Shown: piece after piece, positions 1 to 8,900 of the stretch
Position numbering within the stretch: position 1 is the stretch's first letter
Layout: each line of letters starts with the position of its first letter
Source: a virus
Length of the DNA: 26,477 nucleotides
Direction: 5' to 3' (one strand)
Virus record (IMG/VR): IMGVR_UViG_3300042374_000494
Coordinates: 1-26,477 of that record
The notes under the pieces: model-generated
Told to the model about the DNA's origin: nothing
Databases searched by the model: none
The model's input: only the letters and a program-made list of their open reading frames with translations
Program-made: the position numbers and the translations under genes

Positions 1-2330
1 AAACTTGCTCCAGTTGGTAAGATGTTGAAATCTATTACGATAAATTCCGCTGTCTTAGCCGGTTGTAAGAAAATTTGTCCTGCTAATATGTTTCTATCAA
101 TTACATCAGGTGTGTTGTTACTTTCATCCATTACAACTCTGAAAGCGTATAAACCTTGTCTTTGTTGAACTGCCTCTAAGTAAGGGTTCACAGTGTTTAA
201 GAATCTTTGACGAGTTGTAGAAGTATTTTGTTCGAACACTAAGAAACGAGATGTAGATGCGATAAACTTCTTAAGAGTGATAAGTAATCTTCTAACATTG
301 ATTCTATCTAAAGCTGATGCCTTATCTTGCAATGTTTTCTGTCCGAATGCTACAATACCTTGTCCAGGGAATGCTGCGATTGGGTTTACTTTGTTCTCAT
401 ATAGAGTATCTCTTTCAGAATGTGTTAATCTATTCAACACACTAACTGCTCCACTAATACCACCTCTATTCAAACCAGCAGGTGCGAACCATTCAGCTGC
501 CAATCTATCGTTTGCAGCGAATACAGCCGGCATCAATACTGATGGAGGTACACTCATTAATTTGTTACTATTAGTATCAACTGTCTTAACCCAAGGGTAG
601 TAAGTTCCAACATAGTTAGAATCTACTGAATTTGCTTCTTCAGTTGCTTCAGTAATTAATGCGGTTGCTCCCACAAAATCAGCGATATAGAAACAATCTT
701 GTCTATCTTCAACCATATCAATTACTTTTGTAGTAATAGATGGGTGTAAAGAACGAATAATACCAGGAGTTACAACTAAATTAATATCGTATTCATCTGC
801 ATTTGAAATAGCGTTGATTGCTTTTGTATATGCAATTGAACCATTTGTTGAGTTATTTGAAAGGTTAAATCCTTGCGAATTTGCCGTAGTTATTGCTGTA
901 CCTAAGTTTATTTTTGTTGTTGGTGCCATACCATCGAATCCGTATTGGAATCCTAATACAAATTGTCTTTTAACCATATCAGATGAAGTTGAACCAGTCA
1001 TTTGAAATGCTAATTGAGAATCGAATGCGAATGCTACGTTTGCTCCAGTTAATGCTCCGTCAGCAATTGGTTTTAAGTATTGTTTGTTATCATCAGATGT
1101 TCCGATAGTTTCGAAATCAAATCCAGAATAATATACAGGAGATGATGATGTGTTATTTACTGAACCAGTTTGGTAAACTACTGCAGGTACTTTATTTACA
1201 TCTCCAGCTCCCATACGAATTGGATTAACATATGCTCCATGTCCAAATGGTGCTGATGAAATTGGGAATGAACCCGCTTCAGCTACAACCACTCTTACAT
1301 ATTTTGATTTGTTTGAGTAATCACCATTTTCAGTTATTTTACCATCAGATTCAATCGTATTCCATCTATCACCTATTCTTCTAGCTATATAGTTAGGAGA
1401 AGCAGGGTCTAAGTTTACATTATTAAATGTTTCAATTACTGTCTTTCTCTTATCAGTATCACTATATCCTCTTACAGTTACAGTAAATGTTGAGTAATCA
1501 GTTGCTCCATCTTCACCAGCTGCCTTAACATTAGAAATGCCAATTTTGAATTTAGTGTTATATGGAGTACCATGTCCTAAAGTTACAAACTTAAATAAAT
1601 CGTATCTAACGTTGTTGTTATCTTTTTGAGATTTAACGTAAGGAGTTTCAGCTGCACTGATATCACCATATACTTGTGCGGGTAATGCTGATGCTGATAC
1701 ATATGTACCACCTTCCACTCCACCAGCTCCAAATGCTGCGTTAGTGTAATTAGTTGTTGCTATATTTTTGAAATAAGCGTAAGTGTATGCTGTTTTAGCG
1801 CCAAATGGTGAAGTACCAAATGTATCGGCTACATCATTTGTAGCAGTTTCTAAAATAGATGCTGATACAATTCCAAATGAAGAAGATAATACAAAAGAAC
1901 CAGATGCAAATCCAGGTCCAGATGCAGTTGAAGCCATTCCAAAATTTGGTATTCCAAATCCTACTGCTTCATCACCAGCTTCAGTTGAATATAAAACTCC
2001 AATAAGTTTTTCTCCAACCAAACCACCAGATGCGAATATACCAATAGGTGCGGTTTGTTGATAACCACCAATACCACCAACTCTTACGATGGTAGCACTT
2101 CCAGCTTCTCTTAAATAGTTTTGTACTGCATATTCAGTATAATAAGTTCCATCAGGAGTACCGAAGATATCTTCGAATTCTGATTGCGTTCTAACAATTG
2201 TTGGAACAAATGCAGGTCCTTGCTTAAAAGGTCCTATAAATGCTGCTCCAATTTCACCTACTCCTTGCGCTAGGAAGGAAAGGTCATTTTCTCTTGTGAA
2301 TACGCCGGGTGATACGATTCTTTCTGCCAT
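1..2330 (-). CDS. Contractile tail sheath protein (T4 gp18-like), C-terminus cut by window edge
   Basis: Polymerises around the tail tube and contracts to drive the tube through the host envelope. The frame is open for 776 codons and runs off the left edge. It starts at ATG 2330 with MAERIVSPGVFTRENDLSFL, an opening typical of marine T4-like sheath proteins. The C-terminal part reads NPYLEAVQQRQGLYAFRV, then DESNNTPDVIDRN, then QPAKTAEFIVIDFNILPTG, which matches the sheath C-terminal domain (Phage_sheath_1C family) including its conserved NNTP..IDRN segment. T4 gp18 has 659 residues, so this one is longer. The visible end is close to where relatives stop, so I expect few residues to be missing. 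The leader is A-rich (AGAAATAAA directly before ATG) with at best a weak GAGA-type ribosome site. It is the last gene of the block visible here and lies downstream of a 144-base gap holding a hairpin. Function is certain at family level; the exact 3' end is unknown. Confidence 0.95.
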   Translation of the reverse strand, partial: MAERIVSPGVFTRENDLSFLAQGVGEIGAAFIGPFKQGPAFVPTIVRTQSEFEDIFGTPDGTYYTEYAVQNYLREAGSATIVRVGGIGGYQQTAPIGIFASGGLVGEKLIGVLYSTEAGDEAVGFGIPNFGMASTASGPGFASGSFVLSSSFGIVSASILETATNDVADTFGTSPFGAKTAYTYAYFKNIATTNYTNAAFGAGGVEGGTYVSASALPAQVYGDISAAETPYVKSQKDNNNVRYDLFKFVTLGHGTPYNTKFKIGISNVKAAGEDGATDYSTFTVTVRGYSDTDKRKTVIETFNNVNLDPASPNYIARRIGDRWNTIESDGKITENGDYSNKSKYVRVVVAEAGSFPISSAPFGHGAYVNPIRMGAGDVNKVPAVVYQTGSVNNTSSSPVYYSGFDFETIGTSDDNKQYLKPIADGALTGANVAFAFDSQLAFQMTGSTSSDMVKRQFVLGFQYGFDGMAPTTKINLGTAITTANSQGFNLSNNSTNGSIAYTKAINAISNADEYDINLVVTPGIIRSLHPSITTKVIDMVEDRQDCFYIADFVGATALITEATEEANSVDSNYVGTYYPWVKTVDTNSNKLMSVPPSVLMPAVFAANDRLAAEWFAPAGLNRGGISGAVSVLNRLTHSERDTLYENKVNPIAAFPGQGIVAFGQKTLQDKASALDRINVRRLLITLKKFIASTSRFLVFEQNTSTTRQRFLNTVNPYLEAVQQRQGLYAFRVVMDESNNTPDVIDRNILAGQIFLQPAKTAEFIVIDFNILPTGAS

Positions 2331-2388
2331 TTTATTTCTCGAATTTGTATTTTAAGTTTGTAATTAAGATAATCCAATTAATTACTTA

Positions 2389-2396
2389 TATAAATA
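2389..2396 (+). promoter_or_regulatory. TATAAATA octamer in the gap before the sheath gene
   Basis: An exact TATAAATA on the plus strand (TATTTATA on the coding strand), 59 bases upstream of the sheath start. It matches the T4 late promoter octamer but faces away from the gene. It belongs to a set found in every long gap of this window. Function is inferred only. Confidence 0.35.
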
Positions 2397-2402
2397 TAAA
2401 GA

Positions 2403-2450
2403 AAATATCCAAAACACAAATTTGTTTATAAATCTGCATTTTGGATATTT
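2403..2450 (-). terminator. Perfect 12-bp inverted repeat, possible terminator
   Basis: The arms AAATATCCAAAA (2403-2414) and TTTTGGATATTT (2439-2450) are perfectly complementary around a 24-base loop. On the coding strand the second arm runs into TTTTCTTTATATTT, which is U-rich. The hairpin sits 24 bases beyond the stop codon of the 134-residue gene and ahead of the sheath gene. It could end or attenuate upstream transcripts, or be an RNA processing or stability element. The stem is AT-rich, so it is only moderately stable. Confidence 0.5.
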
Positions 2451-2474
2451 AACATTTTTTTCTTATAATTTGTA

Positions 2475-2879
2475 CTAAACAGGCGCTGGAGTTGATACTT
2501 GCGGTGCAACTACACTACCAGATGTAGGAGACCAAGGTAAATTTGCTTCATCAACTTGTAAACTAGTCCACTTATTAGCATTGATTTCTTTTTGTATTTG
2601 TCCGTTTATATGCTCCATGTAGTTTGTAGATGTATTTGAACCACTTACATGATTTTTTACCCAACCAAGAACTATTTCTTCTGTCAATTCATGATAAGGT
2701 ACAAAGCTTCCTGTGTTTATATTATTGATATTAAACGGAGTTGCTCCAGTAAATGTACCAACATTCCCATCTTCATCGGTTGCTGTGATTTTCCAGTTAG
2801 TCCCAACGATAGCTTCATTCACATTTTGGCTATCTTGCTTTTTTAGCCCTATTAATTTCCATTCGTATGTTAATCCCAT
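2475..2879 (-). CDS. Small conserved phage protein (134 aa), unknown role
   Basis: A complete 134-residue frame starting MGLTYEWKLIGLK and ending in a Pro/Val-rich tail. The conserved core has a TDEDGNVGTF segment (residues 34-43) and FVPYHELTEEIVLGWV (59-74), followed by a helical stretch. This pattern (Y-W-K start, DEDGN, FxPYxxLTEExVLxW) recurs in short proteins of T4-like marine phages. I recall the family as DUF7936 but could not check this. No signal peptide, membrane segment or enzyme motif is visible. It sits between the 2548-residue fibre and the sheath gene, so a virion or tail-assembly role is likely by context. The start has no visible Shine-Dalgarno sequence. The gap to the upstream fibre is 54 bases and holds a TATAAATA octamer. 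Confidence 0.8.
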   Translation of the reverse strand: MGLTYEWKLIGLKKQDSQNVNEAIVGTNWKITATDEDGNVGTFTGATPFNINNINTGSFVPYHELTEEIVLGWVKNHVSGSNTSTNYMEHINGQIQKEINANKWTSLQVDEANLPWSPTSGSVVAPQVSTPAPV

Positions 2880-2903
2880 AATAAATCAGTTTTGTTTATA
2901 TTC

Positions 2904-2911
2904 TATAAATA
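2904..2911 (+). promoter_or_regulatory. TATAAATA octamer in the gap before the 134-aa gene
   Basis: An exact octamer on the plus strand, inside TATAAATATAT. On the coding strand it reads TATATTTATA and ends 25 bases before the ATG at 2879. It is a member of the recurring gap element; function is inferred. Confidence 0.35.
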
Positions 2912-2933
2912 TATTGTTTTTAAAAAATAACTA

Positions 2934-5900
2934 TTATTTTCTATCAAATAAAGTTTTTAGCATTTCTTTGATTTCAGAAATTTCATTATTTTGTTTTTCA
3001 ATAATAGTTTGTTGTTCTTTAATAGCCTCTACTAAAAGTGGAACTAACTTATCGTAATCAATTGTTAGATAGTTCTCACCACTCTTAGAACCTTTTATTT
3101 CTTTAGTTTCTGAATCTATATCAGTATCAAATGGTGCTAAGTGCACAATTTCAGGTAATATACTTTGAACTTCTTGAGCTGACAAACCTAATTGTACTTT
3201 GGTATCAGTATATCCTACTGAATGTGCTAGCTCATTATTTACATAGTAGAATCCATTTAATTTAGATATCTTTTCTAATGGGTTTTCAATATTACCAATT
3301 TTTGTTTTTAATCTTTCATCAGAATAGTATGCTATAATATTTCCTTGTGCAAATATCCAATCATAACAATATATGTTGTTATTGATAATATAGTTAAATC
3401 TAGATGTTGAGTTAAAGTCACCATAATATCCAGTGTCGTGGTCATAGAAAATCGGAGAACGGATATCGTTATACACATATACACCATATGGTTGCATTGA
3501 CATTCTATCTGAACCGGCATAGTATAAGTAAAGAATTGCTCCACTCATTAACCACACCCATCCTCTAGCACTATCATGCACACCAACGTTATCACCCATA
3601 GTACTCATAAAGGTATAACGAGAACCTATACCCCAACCTTGCCAGCCGTTTCTACCACCATCGTAAGTTGTATAGTTACCATAAGGGTTTCCACCACACT
3701 CAGCTGCCCATATACCTCTACCATATGATTGGTTATACAATCCAGTACAACCATAGTTTCTCCACCATCCGTAGTTATAACCCTGGTCTATGTATATTTC
3801 ATTCAAACGGTTGCCACCATTTATATCTAAATAATATCCAGTATTATCTCTATCGTAAATAAAGTTTGTTCTTATCTCATAAAGATAAGTTCTATTTCCA
3901 GAGTAGTGGTTGATGTAAGTTTCATATCCGTTTTGGCAATCTAAGTGTAAGTTACCATTAGTTGTTACAACAGATGCAGTTCCATCGGGTCTACCATTTG
4001 AACCAACATAAAGATATGCTCCCCAAGTTGGGTTAGGTCCATGTAAAGTACCACCACGTTGTCTAATACACGAATTTGATGTACTATTAAAATCTGCATA
4101 ATATCCGGTATCATCTGAATCATAGAATACGTTTGCACGAAGGTCACCAGAACCTCCACCACCATACATAGCGAATTCTTTCCATCCAGAAACTCCACCA
4201 CCCCATTTACCTCTTGCCCAATATCTATTTGCAGTTGCATCACCAGCACCTACCATCATCCAACCATAAGCCGCACCACCATCGGATGTTGCATAGTGTT
4301 GTCCCGATACGATACCTTGTGCGTGAATATATCCACCACCTTGAGGGTGACCTGTTCCACCACCCCAAATATCCCATCCAGCAAATCCAGCTTTCCAAGC
4401 ATTATCCCAGTTTCCAGCAGATGTTCCCCATCCAAAAGTACCTGTCCAATAGTTTGTATCACCAGTATAATCAAATCTAGGAGTAATCCAATGATGACCC
4501 CTATTCATTGCTGCATGTGTTCTATTAGTAAATCTATTTAAGTTTGATGTACCATTTGCATCTAAATACCATCCAGTATCGTGGTCATAGAAAATAGGTG
4601 ACCTCATATCTGCTCTTGCCCAAATAACAGATGCTATTGCCGCATTTGTTGTACCATTTTCTACTACTAATAATCCGTGCGTATTTAGGTAACTAGCTTG
4701 TCCACCTGCGTTTGGATGCGACCAAGATAAACCATATAAGTTACCAAGCGATGTACCATCAACAGGCATTCTCCAAGGAGTACCCATTGAGAATATACCC
4801 TGAAAACGAACTGATGTATAAACTCCGAATATAGTTTGTCCGTAGTTATAATCTAAATAAATATGTTCGTTTGCATCAACTCTAATACCACCATTAGCTA
4901 CTACATAATTTAATCTAGCAGTACCATTAGGGTTTACATAATACGAAGTATCATTTGAATCATAAAATATTGGTGCTCTTAATGAGTTACCGCCAGTTAA
5001 ATAATCGTTGGCGTAAACAGTACCATTTGAATACCATTCCATTGTACTATAACGAGTACCGCTGGTGTTTGTGTTATAGAAATATGTATTACCACCGGTG
5101 TTAAATCTCATATAGGCTTGTCCCTGTCCGCCATTGATTCTACTAAATCCACCAGGTCCACCACCATCGTTTTGTACGTTAAATCCAAAACCACCATCAT
5201 TCCAAGTTACACCAGGTTCAGAAACCCACATTTGTAAATAAGATGGAGTACCAGTACCCATTTCATTTCCTCTAGCAGTTAATCTAATTGTAGAGTTACC
5301 ATGCCCACCTGCTACTTCAAATCTACCTCTTACATAAGAACCACCATTTAAGTCAGTATAGTATTCCGTATTATCGGAATCATAGAATATAGGTGCTCTC
5401 ATAGATGATGCAGCCTGTAAGTATCCTTCTGAATATGTGTATCCAGAATAAAAATACATTCTGTACGAACCTCCTCTAGTTATTCTTAAATCGTGATTTG
5501 TAAATGAACCAACAACCGATAATCCACCAACATGTGAGAACATACCAGTTTCAATACCTTCACTTCTAGCATAAACTCTTATAATTGAGTGAGGACCATT
5601 TGAAACGTGAAGTTGAGTACCCCATCCACCAGGATCGGACCAATCACTACCACCATCACCAACATATAAGTTTCTTAATCTAGAAGATGAGTTAAGGTCT
5701 AAACGGAATGTAGTATCTGCTGAATCATAAAATACAGGTGCTCTCCAATCGGATGTTGCTGTACCAGTACCAGTTATTACCATGCCACCAGAAAATCCAA
5801 AACGAGAATAAGTTGTACCATTGTTTCTTAATGCCAAATGATGGTCATATCCACTTCCATATTCATAAGCCAATCCATACATATTACCCAATGGCCAGCT

Positions 5901-8900
5901 TTCTCCAATTGTCCAAATTACTTTGTCAGCAGTACCCGTAGAATTATAATCACCCATCAAACCACCTCTATCACGACTTACTAAATAGTTAGTGTAATAT
6001 GAACGAGCGTACATATTAAGAGTACTATTTACATTTAATCCAAGTAAATTAGATGTTGAAGCAGGGTCTGTGTAATATCCGGTATTATTTGAATCATAGA
6101 ATATTGGTGCTCTCATATCACCATCTGCCTGCATTTGACCTGCTCTATTAAAATAGAATCTATCACCAATTCCATTAAAATGGAAAATTAATGCTTCATA
6201 TCCATTCCAACCATCATTTACCAACCAAGGGTAATATGAATTGCTATATGCAGTATTGCTTAAACCAATTAAATATCTATTATTGTGAGATAATTGTAAA
6301 GCGTAAGTATTTCCACCATTAAAGTTACCACTATTACCGACTTTTAATGCCAATAATCTAGATTGATTATCACCATCTACATAATATGCACTATTATTAG
6401 AATCGTAATAAATTGGAGAATACATTGCACTTCCCGCTTGAACATTAGTACCAGCATAGAATGATACTGGTGTTCTTAAATTACGAAGGTCACCTGATAT
6501 ATTTGAATATGAATCGGATTCTATTGCTACTGAATATCCTTCAGCAACATCCATTATTCCACTATAATATGAACCATTTTGTATTTTTCTTAAAACAACT
6601 TGTCCATAAGACCAAGATGATGAACCATTACCAATTACGATACAATATCTACCATCTTTAACACCAACTCTTACAGGTTTATCAGTTTGTCCAATTACTT
6701 CTGCATTTATGTTATACCACGCACCATTCCAGTTATGTCCACCAACTCTTACAGTTGATGCAGCATTTCCATTATATTCGTAGATATCAATTACAGCATG
6801 AATCATACCATAGTTACCAGTTCCGCCAGGGAATTTAATAACTACTGCTCCAGTTGCACCCGTTGCTCCCCAAACTGCGTAAGGTCTACCTACTAAGTTA
6901 TCTTGCTTTATACCACCTGCTACTCTTAAAGATGTTGCTGTTGTGGCTGGGTTTAAGAAAAATGCGGTATTGTCTTGGTCATAGAATATTGGAGAACGCA
7001 TTGAACCATCTGAAAACATATTACCAGATGTATCTATACCAGCTACTGTTCTACCTGCCGCTTCTGAATAAAAATGGAAACTTTCCGTACCAACTAATTG
7101 TGATGATGTTCTTTTACCTACATACCAACTGCTACCAGATCCTCCAATATAGCGAACCATTGCTTCATAGCCATTACCCGGATTAATAGTAAGATATTTA
7201 TGAGCTGCGCCTGTTATATTAATAGGAGTGTTGTTTCCTCCAATCATACCAATATAAGAAACATCATTGATACTATTACCATTCAAATACATCGTACCAT
7301 ACAACCAGTTTGTACCAGTTGAATAAATACCAGATGGATGATATGATGCGTTTCCAGTTCCTGCTACGTTACTATTTCCCTGATAAGAATATGCTTGTAA
7401 TGTATTTAAGTTTGAGTTACCAGCTCCATTTATAAAATATGCTGTATTATCCGAATCATAAAATATTGGTGCTCTAAAATCTACGTTAGCAGTAATATTT
7501 CCAGAACTATTAATATTCATTCTTAAACTTCCACCAGTAGCATGAGTAATTGCATTATGTGTATAAAAATCTATTTGAGTTGCTGGGTTAGCTTCATATA
7601 TATTTCCTCCAATATAAATTTGGTTTGCGGCTGCACTATTATATGCTCCTATAATGGTTGTTCCTTGTGCTTGTGATGTTGCATTATAGTGAGTACCAGT
7701 TAAAGTTGAAAATTTATTACTACCTTCACCAGCAGGTCCCATTAGGATATTACCACCACTACTATTACCAGCAGCGGTTAATCTTATTTTATTAAATGAT
7801 GGTGAATCTGAAGTTCTTACCGCCTGATTTAAATAATCTGAAAATTGATAACCATCCCATAAATCTGCATTAAGATTAGTAACAACAGTTGTTGATGTTA
7901 CTGCCAATGGAGATGTACCAGTTGCTACAGTTGATGTTATTCTATTGAATGATGGTGAATCAGATGTACGGACATTTTGGTTCATTAAATAAACCTCAGT
8001 TGCTCCTTGCCCAGTATCAATTGTACCACTAAGAACTACATTACCACCTACTTCTAATGTATTATCAGCATACCATCTGTCCGTTGATTCGTTCCAATAA
8101 AATGATACGGTGGATGCATTACCTCTCTTAACTTCTATACCAGCATTTTCAGTTGGTGCAGTTGATGCTCCAATATCTGCATTAAGTGTAATAATATTAT
8201 CACCTATGTTAAGAGTTGTTGTATTAATATATGTTGTTGTACCACTTACAGTAAGGTCACCACTAATTGTAGCGTTACCAGTTACTGCTAATGTAGTACC
8301 ATCAAATCTTAAATTTGCTTCAACGGTTGCGTTTGGTGCAGTTCCGTTTAATGTGATTACACCATTATCAGTTGTACCAGTTAATGATAGTAACCCAGAT
8401 GTGCCAGATGTACCACGTGTTCCTGATGTACCGCTCGTGCCAGAAGTTCCACTAGTCCCAGACGTACCACCACTACCAAAGGTTCCTGATGTACCAGAAG
8501 TTCCTGATGTGCCACCACTTCCAGAAGTTCCTGATGTGCCACTACTTCCAGAAGTTCCTGATGTACCTCTAGTTCCACTTGTGCCAGAAGTTCCCGATGA
8601 ACCACTTGCTCCAGAAGTTCCTGATGTACCAGAAGTTCCCGATGAACCATTTACTCCACTTGTACCAGAAGTTCCTGATGTGCCACGAGTTCCAGAAGTT
8701 CCTGATGTGCCACTACTTCCAGCAGAACCACTTATTCCAGAAGTTCCTGATGTTCCTGATGTGCCAGACGAACCACTTATTCCGCTAGTCCCACTACTAC
8801 CACTTATTCCAGAAGTTCCTGATGTTCCCGATGAACCGGCACTTCCACTTACACCACTTGTACCAGAAGTTCCCGATGTACCATTTGAGCCCGAAGAACC

